DNA from: an uncultured Lachnospiraceae bacterium | GTDB taxonomy: Bacteria; Bacillota; Clostridia; Lachnospirales; Lachnospiraceae | Assembly: GCA_900546325.1 (NCBI GenBank) | Contig: URCR01000008.1 | Coordinates: 15,772 to 79,771, forward strand | Direction of reading: 5' to 3' | DNA length: 64,000 bases | Shown: positions 1 to 8,390 of the stretch, piece by piece | How positions within the stretch are numbered: the first letter of the stretch is position 1 | Layout: every line of letters starts with the position of its first letter | Made by a program: the position numbers and the translations under genes | Notes under the pieces: model-generated | Seen by the model: the letters and a program-made list of their open reading frames with translations, nothing else | Database searches by the model: none | Told to the model about the DNA's origin: nothing

Positions 1-6
1 TCCTCC
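1..6 (-). promoter_or_regulatory. Ribosome-binding site of a next operon gene
   Basis: On the minus strand, GGAGGA lies about 19 bases after the transketolase C-half stop, at the very edge of the window. It is a perfect Shine-Dalgarno core, so another co-transcribed gene very likely starts just outside. No coding sequence of that gene is visible. Confidence 0.45.
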
Positions 7-24
7 GATTTTTTTAACAGTTTT

Positions 25-951
25 CTATGCCAATGTTGCTTTACATTTTGCTATGATATTTTCTGCAGTCAGACCGTATGCTGCAAAAAGCTGATCAGGC
101 TTTCCTGATTTGCCGAATTTATCCTGGATTCCGACTCTTTCAAATTTTGCACCGGCATTCCCTGCAAGCACCTCTGCAACTGCAGAACCTAATCCTCCGA
201 TCACGGAATGTTCCTCAGCGGTCACGATTCCTTTGCATTTCTTATTCATCTCTAAAATGATTTCTGCATCAATCGGTTTGATCGTATGCATATTTACAAC
301 TGCCGCAGAAATTCCTTCTTTTTCCAGTTCTTCTGCTGCTTTCAGAGCGATTGGAACCATCAGTCCTGCCGTGATAATGCAGACATCGTTTCCGTCTCTC
401 ATAATATTTGCCTTTCCCGGAATAAACGGAGTATCTTCCTCTGTAATATCCTCACATACCGGTCTTGCCACACGGATATAGACTGGTCCATCTATCTCCG
501 CAGCTGCCATAACCGCTTTCTCCGTCTCTTTTGGATCACACGGAACAAAAACGGTCATATTCGGCATCTCCCGCATCAGCGCAATATCTTCGATTGACTG
601 ATGACTTCCTCCGTCTTCCCCGACAGATAACCCCGAATGTGAGAATGCAAATTTTACATTTGCATTTGTATAACAGATCGAATTTCTGATCTGTTCATAT
701 GCCCTTCCAGAACCGAACAGCGCAAATGTACTTGCAAACGGTATGTATCCCGTATGTGCAAATCCTGCCGCCGCACACATCATATTGGCCTCGGCAATTC
801 CCATGTTATAGAAACGGTCCGGATATGCCGCTGCAAATGTTGCAGACATTGTTGCGTGTGCGAGATCCGCATCCAAAGCTACTACTTTTTCATTTTTTGC
901 ACCCAGTTTTACTAATGCTTCTCCGTAAGCAACTCTCAGTGATTTTCCCAT
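25..951 (-). CDS. Transketolase, C-terminal half (split enzyme)
   Basis: 308 aa. It carries the pyrimidine-binding and C-terminal domains of a thiamine-diphosphate transketolase; the catalytic glutamate sits in the GIAEANM segment near residue 51. It needs the N-terminal partner encoded just upstream (955-1752) to form an enzyme that moves two-carbon ketol units between sugar phosphates. The start codon follows the partner's stop by 3 bases, with GGAGG inside the partner's last codons, so the two are translationally coupled. Split transketolases of this kind occur in pentose, apiose (apulose-4-phosphate) and sulfoquinovose pathways of gut Firmicutes. The ABC importer in the same operon suggests a dedicated sugar pathway rather than housekeeping, but the substrate cannot be read from the sequence. 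Confidence 0.9.
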   Translation of the reverse strand: MGKSLRVAYGEALVKLGAKNEKVVALDADLAHATMSATFAAAYPDRFYNMGIAEANMMCAAAGFAHTGYIPFASTFALFGSGRAYEQIRNSICYTNANVKFAFSHSGLSVGEDGGSHQSIEDIALMREMPNMTVFVPCDPKETEKAVMAAAEIDGPVYIRVARPVCEDITEEDTPFIPGKANIMRDGNDVCIITAGLMVPIALKAAEELEKEGISAAVVNMHTIKPIDAEIILEMNKKCKGIVTAEEHSVIGGLGSAVAEVLAGNAGAKFERVGIQDKFGKSGKPDQLFAAYGLTAENIIAKCKATLA

Positions 952-954
952 GTT

Positions 955-1752
955 TTACGCCTCCAATTCTTTCATTGCAATTTGAAATTCTTCTTCTGTC
1001 ATCGGTCTTCCATGCCATCCCACCTGATTTTCCATAAAGGAAACTCCTTTTCCCTTGATGGTATTGCAGCAAATGAATTTCGGCTTGCCGCTAACCGGAG
1101 CCTTCAGTGCCTTTGTAATCTCTTCTATATTGTGTCCATCTACTTCAAAACACTCAAACCCAAATGCCCTGAACTTCTCTGTAATATTTCCAAGTCCCAT
1201 GACTTCGTCATTATTTCCATCAATCTGCAGCTTGTTATAATCAAGCATCACTGTAAAATTGTCCAGTTTGTAATGTGCCGCCGCCATCGCAGCTTCCCAC
1301 ACAAGTCCTTCCTGGCATTCTCCGTCACCGACTACGGTATATACTTTATAGTCTGCATTTGCATGTTTTGCTGCAAGCGCAAGTCCCATCGCAAGTGCAA
1401 TTCCCTGTCCGAGCGATCCTGTATTCATATCTACCCCAGGTGTCTTATTGCAGTCCGGATGTCCCTGCAGATGGCTGTCAATCTGTCTCAATCCTGCCAG
1501 ATCTTCTTTCGGAAAATACCCGAGATCCGCAAGAATTGCATAAAGTGTCGGGCATGCATGTCCTTTGCTCAACACAAAACGGTCTCTGTCTTCCTTTTGA
1601 GGATTTTTCGGATCAATATTCATCACCTCATAATAGAGTGACATCAGCATCTCTGTACAGGATAATGATCCTCCCGGGTGCCCTGACTGGCAGGCAAATA
1701 ACATTTTCAAAATTTCTGCCCTTAACTCTTTTGCTTTTTGTTCATAGTTCAT
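955..1752 (-). CDS. Transketolase, N-terminal half (split enzyme)
   Basis: 265 aa, the thiamine-diphosphate-binding half. The cofactor motif begins at GDGECQEG and ends about 27 residues later at NKLQ; the early SGHPGGSLS and SKGHACP segments are also typical. Start chosen because GGAGGAAG lies 9 bases upstream. It follows the MalG-like permease by about 30 bases and precedes the C-half by 3 bases, consistent with one transcript. A full-length transketolase is about 650 aa; here the two halves total 573 aa, the usual size for the split form. Confidence 0.9.
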   Translation of the reverse strand: MNYEQKAKELRAEILKMLFACQSGHPGGSLSCTEMLMSLYYEVMNIDPKNPQKEDRDRFVLSKGHACPTLYAILADLGYFPKEDLAGLRQIDSHLQGHPDCNKTPGVDMNTGSLGQGIALAMGLALAAKHANADYKVYTVVGDGECQEGLVWEAAMAAAHYKLDNFTVMLDYNKLQIDGNNDEVMGLGNITEKFRAFGFECFEVDGHNIEEITKALKAPVSGKPKFICCNTIKGKGVSFMENQVGWHGRPMTEEEFQIAMKELEA

Positions 1753-1783
1753 TTCTTTCTTCCTCCTTTATTTTTCAACCACG

Positions 1784-2620
1784 TTAACCCTTTACTGCTC
1801 CCGCTGTCAGTCCTTCTACCAGCCTCTTCTGTGCGAAGAAGAACATAATACATACCGGGATGATCGTAATAATTCCACCTGCCGTCAGAAGATCCCACTG
1901 TACTCCAAGCTGTCCGATCAAGCTTTTTAATGCCACCGGAATCGTTCTTGTCTGTGTATTCGTAAACATCACTGCAAATGTATACTCATTCCAGGAAGTC
2001 ATAAAAATGTATACACCGGTTGCCACAAGACACGGACCGAGAATCGGAAGGATAATTTTTGAAAATGCGGTTCTCCGGTTACATCCATCTACCAGTGCCG
2101 CCTCCTCCAAAGTCAGTGGAAGATCATTTAAAAATCCATTCAAAAGCCATACGGAAAATGGAATCGTAAATGTTGTATAAGCTAAAATCAATGAACCCGG
2201 TGTGTACAAAAGTCCCATCTTTCTCATGATAGAATACAGTGGAATCAAAAGTAACACCGTCGGAAACATATTGTTGCTTAAAAATAATGCCATCATCGCA
2301 CGTCTTCCCGCGAAACGGTATCTCGAAAAAGCATACGCCGCCAGTGTTGATGTTGTAAGTGATACAATTGTCGTCGCAGCTGCAACAACAAAACTGTTTT
2401 TCATTGCATCTAAAAAGTTGACCGTTGTCGTAAACAAATTCTTATAGGAATCCCATACAACCTCTTTCGGCCAGTATGTGACTGCACCATACAATTCTGC
2501 TTCCGGCTTTATGGATGTGATAAACGTCCAGTAAAAAGGAAATAAAATAAAAAGCAGAATCAAAAGCAATGGAATATATAATGTAAACAGTCGTCTGAGA
2601 AATGTTTCTCTGCTCCTCAT
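1784..2620 (-). CDS. Sugar ABC transporter permease, MalG type
   Basis: 278 aa, inner-membrane permease of a CUT1-type carbohydrate importer. Six hydrophobic segments are visible. The ATPase-contact (EAA) loop reads EEAALVDGCNRRTAF, with the G that is nearly invariant in the family. The start at 2620 is preferred over an in-frame ATG at 2629 because GGAGG is then about 9 bases upstream; the ATG nearly touches the stop of the MalF partner (TAGGATG). No ATPase gene is seen in the window; CUT1 importers often share the MsmX/MsmK-type ATPase encoded elsewhere. Confidence 0.9.
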   Translation of the reverse strand: MRSRETFLRRLFTLYIPLLLILLFILFPFYWTFITSIKPEAELYGAVTYWPKEVVWDSYKNLFTTTVNFLDAMKNSFVVAAATTIVSLTTSTLAAYAFSRYRFAGRRAMMALFLSNNMFPTVLLLIPLYSIMRKMGLLYTPGSLILAYTTFTIPFSVWLLNGFLNDLPLTLEEAALVDGCNRRTAFSKIILPILGPCLVATGVYIFMTSWNEYTFAVMFTNTQTRTIPVALKSLIGQLGVQWDLLTAGGIITIIPVCIMFFFAQKRLVEGLTAGAVKG

Positions 2621-2621
2621 C

Positions 2622-3497
2622 CTATGCATCCTCCTCTCTGAATGTTGATATCAAGTATGGAATTGCGACAACCGAAAGCACCAGTGCCAACAGGATTGCC
2701 ATCGCCGAAGCATATCCAAGATTCAGTGCGTTTCCTTTGTTGAAAATATATACACTCAGTGTCTGGCTGGAATATGCCGGTCCGCCTTCTGTCATATTGA
2801 AAATGACATCCACTGAATTTGCAACCCAGATGATTCTGAGAAGCGCCGTAATGTAAATCGTATTTTTAATGGAAGGAATTGTAATCCGAAACAATTTCTG
2901 TAATCTTGTAGCTCCGTCAATATCCGCTGCCTCGTATAGTTCTTCCGGGATCCCCTGCAGCCCTGCCAAAAGCATCAATGCAAAGAATGGAATTCCCTGC
3001 CAGACTATCGTCAGAATCACACTCGGAAAAGCAGTATTTGTCTGAGAAAGGAACGGAATGTTCTCTGTGATCAGATGCATCTTTTTTAAAAGATCATTGA
3101 TCACTCCAAAATTTCCATCATACATCCATCTCCACATCAGACCGATCAGCACTCCCGGTGTTACCCACGGAATCAGACTGACCGCACGGACTACTCCCCG
3201 TCCTCTAAATTTCTTATTCAGCAAAAGCGCTAGAATAAATCCAAATAGAAACTGAAATCCTACACCTGCCACTACCCAGATCACTGTCTTCCCAAGTGCC
3301 CGCCAAAATAATTTATCCTGAAATGCCTCTACATAATTCTGTAGTCCGATAAACTGGATATCTTGCGGTCTTCTAAGATCATAACTCTGGAAGCTCATCC
3401 CAATCGCATTCACGACCGGGATGAAGACTACACATAAAATAATGAGCAGTGCAGGAGCCACTAATAGATATGGGTAAATACTTTTTTTCTTTACCAT
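2622..3497 (-). CDS. Sugar ABC transporter permease, MalF type
   Basis: 291 aa, partner permease of the MalG-like protein. The N-terminal membrane segment (YPYLLVAPALLIILC) is typical of the short UgpA/MalF class that lacks the large periplasmic loop. The EAA loop reads YEAADIDGATRLQKLF. AAAGGAG lies upstream of the ATG. It sits between the binding-protein gene and the second permease in the expected CUT1 order (binding protein, MalF, MalG). Confidence 0.9.
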   Translation of the reverse strand: MVKKKSIYPYLLVAPALLIILCVVFIPVVNAIGMSFQSYDLRRPQDIQFIGLQNYVEAFQDKLFWRALGKTVIWVVAGVGFQFLFGFILALLLNKKFRGRGVVRAVSLIPWVTPGVLIGLMWRWMYDGNFGVINDLLKKMHLITENIPFLSQTNTAFPSVILTIVWQGIPFFALMLLAGLQGIPEELYEAADIDGATRLQKLFRITIPSIKNTIYITALLRIIWVANSVDVIFNMTEGGPAYSSQTLSVYIFNKGNALNLGYASAMAILLALVLSVVAIPYLISTFREEDA

Positions 3498-3552
3498 TTC
3501 TTTTCCACTCCTTTAAGTCTAAAAATACTTGTCACTTCTGTTGTATTATTTC

Positions 3553-4833
3553 CTATTTATAAAGTTCTTCCTGCAAGATCTCCATACATTCCTTCGCACT
3601 GATTTCTCCCGTGAGTGCCTGTCCTACGGTACTTGGCCATACGGTCGAAATCCACTCTGTTGTCGTATCTTTAATCGGAATGATTCCCGCATAATCCATT
3701 CCCTCAATAGAAGCCTTCATAAATTTGTTATTCTGGAAGTACTCTCCTTCCTGTACTGTCTGGCTTACAGGCACCTGACCGGTTCCTTCGCACCACATTT
3801 TCTGTCCTTCCCCTGTTGCAAGATAAGATACCCATTCAAATGCCGCTGCTTTGTTTTCACAGCTTTCAAAAATTACAGTCTCTGTATCACCCATAGATGT
3901 CCACTGTCCCTTGCCTGCCGGGAATGGAAATGCTGCCACATCATCTCCAAGTACCTCCTCCATATCTGCGGAAGAACCCGTATGGTGGATAAACATTGCC
4001 GTAAGACCTGACTGGAAATTTGCAACTGTCTCCTGGAAGCCATCACTGACTGCTGTCGGCGGAACATATCCGTTTTCATAGAGATCAATAAAATCCTGCA
4101 TTCCCTTTACAGATTCCTTGCTTGTCAGATCTTCAAAATCTCCGCCTTCCCCGTAAATGAAACTTCCCCACGGTTCCTGGCCACCTTTTGCTCCTCGCAT
4201 TCCGAATCCATAAACATCCGTCTCTCCGTCCCCGTCTGTATCCATCGTACATTTTTTAATCGCTTCCAGAAATTCATCGTAAGTTTTCGGTACTTCCACT
4301 CCTGCTTTTTCAAAAATAGACGGTCTGTAATATACATATAACACCTGCACATTCCAAGGCATTACATACATCTCTTCCTCGGATCCCCCGGCTTCCTTCA
4401 TAATATTATAAATATTCTCCGGAATGTCATCCTTATCTTCCCATTTGTCAATATATGGAGTCAGGTCTGTAAGTAAATCATTATTTACAAATAATGGGGT
4501 AGATGTCAGCTTCCATGTTGCTACGTCCGGCGAACCTCCTCCCATACATGCGTTAAACAGATTCTCTGAGTAGGCTCCTCCGTCCCATGGAACTTCCTCT
4601 CCGACTACTTCAATCCCTTTTCCGTTTTCCTTGTTAAATTTTTCAATGATTTCCTGCATCAGCTGTGAATATTCCGTATTGTCCGCCCAATACTTAAAAT
4701 TAATCGTACACGGTTCAATCTCACCGCTGTCTGCCTTTTTACTGCTGTCCTTCTCCTCATTTCCAGAAGAACAGGCTGTCGCTCCAAATGCCATTGTTGC
4801 TGCAAGCAAAACTGCTATCCATTTCTTTTTCAT
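3553..4833 (-). CDS. Sugar ABC transporter substrate-binding lipoprotein
   Basis: 426 aa. The start at 4833 gives a clean lipoprotein signal peptide: MKKKW, a hydrophobic stretch, then a cysteine near residue 21 (GATACSS) followed by a polar linker. AAAGGAA lies 8 bases upstream. A longer frame reaches a TTG at 4857, but that would place charged residues before the signal and lacks a ribosome site. The body resembles family 1 extracellular solute-binding proteins (MalE/UgpB type). First gene of the operon, directly behind the promoter and two operators at 4871-4987, so its expression is probably sugar-controlled. Confidence 0.9.
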   Translation of the reverse strand: MKKKWIAVLLAATMAFGATACSSGNEEKDSSKKADSGEIEPCTINFKYWADNTEYSQLMQEIIEKFNKENGKGIEVVGEEVPWDGGAYSENLFNACMGGGSPDVATWKLTSTPLFVNNDLLTDLTPYIDKWEDKDDIPENIYNIMKEAGGSEEEMYVMPWNVQVLYVYYRPSIFEKAGVEVPKTYDEFLEAIKKCTMDTDGDGETDVYGFGMRGAKGGQEPWGSFIYGEGGDFEDLTSKESVKGMQDFIDLYENGYVPPTAVSDGFQETVANFQSGLTAMFIHHTGSSADMEEVLGDDVAAFPFPAGKGQWTSMGDTETVIFESCENKAAAFEWVSYLATGEGQKMWCEGTGQVPVSQTVQEGEYFQNNKFMKASIEGMDYAGIIPIKDTTTEWISTVWPSTVGQALTGEISAKECMEILQEELYK

Positions 4834-4870
4834 CGCTTTCTTCCTTTCTACTCTCAATTTTCGTTCAATT

Positions 4871-4884
4871 TGTAAGCGTTTACA
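4871..4884. promoter_or_regulatory. LacI/CcpA-type operator 1 (cre-like)
   Basis: TGTAAGCGTTTACA is a 14-bp pseudo-palindrome with a central CG and fits the catabolite-responsive element consensus TGWAANCGNTNWCA. It lies in the leader of the sugar operon, 38 bases upstream of the binding-protein start. It could be bound by CcpA or by a local LacI-family repressor. Confidence 0.7.
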
Positions 4885-4932
4885 TTTTCTGATAAAAAAA
4901 TAAATATTCTAATAATATAGAATAATTTTCCT

Positions 4933-4946
4933 TGTAAGCACTTACA
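4933..4946. promoter_or_regulatory. LacI-family operator 2
   Basis: TGTAAGCACTTACA has perfect 6-bp arms identical to the left arm of operator 1, but CA instead of CG at the centre. It begins about 6 bases after the predicted transcription start, a roadblock position. The two operators are 62 bp centre to centre, near six helical turns, so a tetrameric repressor could loop between them. Confidence 0.65.
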
Positions 4947-4958
4947 TTACATACTTGT

Positions 4959-4987
4959 ATTATATACTTCGTGTATTTTTCCGTCAA
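4959..4987 (-). promoter_or_regulatory. Sigma-70 promoter of the sugar/transketolase operon
   Basis: On the minus strand, -35 TTGACG (4982-4987) and -10 TATAAT (4959-4964) are separated by exactly 17 bases. The predicted start is near 4952, just before operator 2. A nearly ideal promoter with operator sites downstream points to control by repression. Confidence 0.75.
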
Positions 4988-5103
4988 TTAACGATTTTTA
5001 TAAAATCGAGGTCCTTTTTTTGTGTGTTTTTACCAATTTTCAGCTCTGCTTTCCCTTTTTCCAAAACATATTGTATATCCTGTTCTCATTGCTTTTCAAA
5101 AAA

Positions 5104-5141
5104 AGAAGACCGGAAACTTTCTTTCAAGTTTTCAGCCTTCT
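5104..5141. terminator. Bidirectional-looking intrinsic terminator
   Basis: A long hairpin whose outer arm pairs AGAAG with CTTCT, with a T-run on both strands. On the minus strand it follows the DUF4340 gene (stop at 5207) and precedes the sugar-operon promoter, so it separates the two operons. The 373-base gap 4834-5206 is thus filled by leader, operators, promoter and terminator. Confidence 0.6.
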
Positions 5142-5206
5142 TTTCATCTTCTATTTTGTATCTTCTGTTTTTTTATTTTTTCTTTCTGCCTTTTGGGAAC
5201 ACGTTC

Positions 5207-6118
5207 TTACTCTCCCTTATTCAGCATATTTTCCACGACTTCTTTTCCCATCTGATAGACCATCTTGGAGCCATCTAACTGTACATAGTAGTATGACCCG
5301 CTCTCATCCAGCTTACCAATATTCAATGTAAGTGTCTGCTCTTTCTTATCATCGTCTTCATACACTGCTTCAATTTTGATCTTATTGGCTTCATCCAGTC
5401 CATACGATGCCAGTTTTTCATCTTTCACCGCATATTCCACGCAAGTTCCAAAGGATGCTGCTCCAAATCCTCCTGCAATTGCCGTCAGATCTTCTTTCTG
5501 GCTCTCTTCCTCGGAATCGTATACAGTCTGCTTGCCGTTTTCTGTAATCGTCACTTTTTTCAGGTTCGTACTTCCGATACTCGGCAGTGTTTCTTTCTGG
5601 AGGAAATCATTCAGTTCATAAGAAATTGTATCCAAAATTGTCCCGGAGACGGTATACACTTTTTCTTTGTCATTCAGTGTCATATAATAATTATCTTCCA
5701 CTGCATTTCCAAAGTAAAGTGTTGTCTCTGTTCCTTCACTGTCTTTCAGATGTATGGTGTATTTTGGATCTTCCAGACCGTAGTCGGAAAGCTGGTCGGT
5801 CTCTTTTAGTTCGCGCACGGCCGTAATATTTCCAAAGGCTGTCGCCATCGCATCAATATAGCTCTGAGCAACCGGAAATTCTTTGTCTTTTGTGTAATAC
5901 CACACGTCGTCGTTCTTTGCAAATGCAAAGTCATTTCCTTCATACTGATAAGAGATTTCCCGAATATCAGAAATATCTGTCACGGTAACTGCGTTCTTCT
6001 CAGCCTCCGATGCCTGCTTTTGCTCCTGCTTCTCATTGTAACTTCCAAGTCCAAGGTAGACAATGACAAGCACTGCCAGAACTCCGGTCAAAATCAATAG
6101 TGATCTATGCTTTTTCAT
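5207..6118 (-). CDS. DUF4340-type auxiliary protein of a Gld-like ABC system
   Basis: 303 aa. One N-terminal membrane anchor (residues about 5-22), then an extracytoplasmic region with repeated DUF4340-like units; SYQYEGNDFAFAKNDD and VWYYTKDKEF resemble the family core. GGAGG precedes the ATG by 6 bases. Last gene of a four-gene cassette and 13 bases downstream of the GldG-like gene. In Lachnospiraceae these four families commonly travel together. The transported substrate is not known, and the name Gld reflects homology to gliding proteins, not motility here. Confidence 0.75.
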   Translation of the reverse strand: MKKHRSLLILTGVLAVLVIVYLGLGSYNEKQEQKQASEAEKNAVTVTDISDIREISYQYEGNDFAFAKNDDVWYYTKDKEFPVAQSYIDAMATAFGNITAVRELKETDQLSDYGLEDPKYTIHLKDSEGTETTLYFGNAVEDNYYMTLNDKEKVYTVSGTILDTISYELNDFLQKETLPSIGSTNLKKVTITENGKQTVYDSEEESQKEDLTAIAGGFGAASFGTCVEYAVKDEKLASYGLDEANKIKIEAVYEDDDKKEQTLTLNIGKLDESGSYYYVQLDGSKMVYQMGKEVVENMLNKGE

Positions 6119-6131
6119 ATCTGACCTCCTG

Positions 6132-7511
6132 CTATGCTTTTCTTCTCTTCATCCATCTTGCAAATCCAGAGATCAAAATGATCACCGGCACTCCAAAGAT
6201 CATCAGCAGGCTGAATCCGCCGGCATACTGTACGGTGTTGTAGGTCACTGCAAGACTCTTTGGCTCGATCGCTGTATTTTCTACATCATCAAAGTTACTT
6301 GTCACTGCGTTCATAAACAATTTGAGGTTCTCTACCGTCGTAAAGGCATCTGTCAACTGGCTGTCAATCATCATCGGCGCTGAGATCACCGTCAGTCTTC
6401 CCTCGCCTTCTGTCGCCACTGCACCAAGTATATATTCTCCTTGTTCCTGTTTATCCTCGGTCACCGCAAATCCGTTCTCGGAAGTTGTCATAAACGGAGT
6501 GACACTGATCGTATCCCTTGCCGGATCTGTCTCGATCATTCCGCGTGCATTTAAAAGCAGTACCATATTGCTTGACATTCCTTCGCCAAGTTCCCCGGAT
6601 GCACTGATTTCCGGGAAGAAGGAATATGGATTTCCCTGGTACGCACGCTCAGTATCCGCGATGTATCCATCTGCCATCTGAAGTCCGTATTCTTCCATAA
6701 ATGCATCAAGATTTGGTGTGTCCTTATCTTCTGCACCGGGGATAAGAATCATTTTTCCACCGTTTTGCAAATACTCGGAAAGTGTATTTTTTTCATCTTC
6801 TGTAATATCTGTGGTCGGTGCATACATAAACAGAAGATCACAGTCTTCCGGAATCTCGCTGTTCATAAGAAGATTCAGCTCTTCCGTCGATAAATTCGCC
6901 TTCTCAAACAGTTCTGACAGACTTGTAGATACTGTACTTTCTCCATGTCCGCTCGTCCGGTAAATTTTCTTTGTCTCTTCGCTTGTCACATAGTTGACTG
7001 CACTTGTGAGCTGTCCCTCCGCATCAAATTCAGATTCCTGCATCTGTCCGGTCATATAGTAAGAGGACTGGTCATAGACGATGATGTCTGTAAATGGAAT
7101 GGTAGTTGTCTTCTCCGTATCCGGGCAGGATACCACGATCGTATTTGAGGATGCGTCATACTCAGTCAGTGCCGCAGGATGGAGCACCGGATCGATCCAC
7201 TCGACAGAAATCTTCCCTGACAATGCCGCATATTTGCTCAAAAATGTCTTGATTCTCTCATCGGTCGAAGATTTCTCCGCCAGCACTTTGATCTCTACTT
7301 TTTTATCCAGTTTTTTCAACATCTTTTTCGATGTATCTGTGATTTCATAGATCTTATTGTCGCTGATATCAATATTTCTCACAGATTCCGGGAGCCTTCC
7401 TGCCACGAGATTGATCACGATCACTACTGCAACTGCGATCGCTGTCAGTCCCAGACTGTATGCACCCCTTTTCGTATGAATAGTTCCAAATAGTTTTTTC
7501 AATTTTTCCAC
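6132..7511 (-). CDS. GldG-family ABC auxiliary protein
   Basis: 459 aa. Membrane segments lie near both ends (residues about 19-38 and 430-450), with a large extracytoplasmic domain between. ISDNKIYEITDTSKK and YRTSGHGE are characteristic of the GldG/ABC-type auxiliary family. It begins with GTG at 7511, set by GGAGGG 7 bases upstream. The C-terminus ends in a short basic tail (RWMKRRKA). It is placed between the permease gene (13-base gap) and DUF4340, and probably docks on the permease. Confidence 0.8.
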   Translation of the reverse strand: MEKLKKLFGTIHTKRGAYSLGLTAIAVAVVIVINLVAGRLPESVRNIDISDNKIYEITDTSKKMLKKLDKKVEIKVLAEKSSTDERIKTFLSKYAALSGKISVEWIDPVLHPAALTEYDASSNTIVVSCPDTEKTTTIPFTDIIVYDQSSYYMTGQMQESEFDAEGQLTSAVNYVTSEETKKIYRTSGHGESTVSTSLSELFEKANLSTEELNLLMNSEIPEDCDLLFMYAPTTDITEDEKNTLSEYLQNGGKMILIPGAEDKDTPNLDAFMEEYGLQMADGYIADTERAYQGNPYSFFPEISASGELGEGMSSNMVLLLNARGMIETDPARDTISVTPFMTTSENGFAVTEDKQEQGEYILGAVATEGEGRLTVISAPMMIDSQLTDAFTTVENLKLFMNAVTSNFDDVENTAIEPKSLAVTYNTVQYAGGFSLLMIFGVPVIILISGFARWMKRRKA

Positions 7512-7523
7512 AATACTGCCCTC

Positions 7524-8390
7524 CTAACTCCAACGCCTTTTCTGAATTACCTGCACGGTCAGAAAGACACATAGGAAAATCAAAGAAAAATAGAGTATGA
7601 CTCCACTGATGTCAATGATATGGGTAAATGCAATGTTTGTAAACGGCTCTGTCAAAATAAATTTTCCAAACAGATCCGGAAGCAGGTTGTCGAACAAGCT
7701 GGATTTTGCAATATATGTCCCGATCGCCGCGGCAGCGCCTAACACTTCCACACCTGCTGCAATTACCCAGTTTTTTGTCATCTGGTAAATGCCGATGACC
7801 AGAACTGTCAGGATCGCAAGAATTCCCATCAGACCTCCCATTGCCGATGTCGGCAGGAAGTCAACAAGTCCTTCCCACAAATACAGAACGAGAAGTACTC
7901 CAAATGTGCTGATCGCAGCGATGATCTGGCTCTCTGTCAGAGCAGATAAAAACATTCCAATTGCAATATAGACACATCCAAGAAGGAAAAATGCCAGAAT
8001 CGCCATGTAGTCAATACCGATATGTGCCTCTCCCTGGCTTTCAATGATCAGCGGAAACACCGTATAGATTGCGCACGGAACAGCAAAGACTGTAACCATT
8101 GCAAAATATTTTCCAAGCACGATCTGTCCAAGACTTACCGGTGCAGTCAACAGGAGCTGGTCTGTCCTGCTTCGCTTTTCCTCCGCAAAACATTTCATCG
8201 TAAGCACCGGGACTGCCACAAGCATGATAAATAATATGGAGTTTAACGCATAAGAAAAGTACGGATATCCCATGTTCAGGTTATACACCATGAAATAAAT
8301 TCCGGTGATCGCCACGAGAAACGCAATAAATACATACCCGATCATCGAATCGAAATACGATTTTAATTCCCTCTTATAAATTGCTTTCAT
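7524..8390 (-). CDS. ABC permease subunit, GldF/ABC-2 type
   Basis: 288 aa with about six hydrophobic segments. The KAIYKRELKSYFDSM N-terminus is typical of the ABC-2/GldF permeases, which start with a short amphipathic stretch before the first membrane helix. The start at 8390 has GGGGGAG 7 bases upstream; a longer frame to 8447 would run deep into the ATPase gene. It overlaps the ATPase reading frame end by 17 bases, indicating coupled translation. Confidence 0.85.
   Translation of the reverse strand: MKAIYKRELKSYFDSMIGYVFIAFLVAITGIYFMVYNLNMGYPYFSYALNSILFIMLVAVPVLTMKCFAEEKRSRTDQLLLTAPVSLGQIVLGKYFAMVTVFAVPCAIYTVFPLIIESQGEAHIGIDYMAILAFFLLGCVYIAIGMFLSALTESQIIAAISTFGVLLVLYLWEGLVDFLPTSAMGGLMGILAILTVLVIGIYQMTKNWVIAAGVEVLGAAAAIGTYIAKSSLFDNLLPDLFGKFILTEPFTNIAFTHIIDISGVILYFSLIFLCVFLTVQVIQKRRWS

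Noticed and set aside
699..1787. Several long plus-strand frames opposite the transketolase halves
   Set aside because: Shadows of the coding strand; no start signals and Ser/Cys/His-rich composition.
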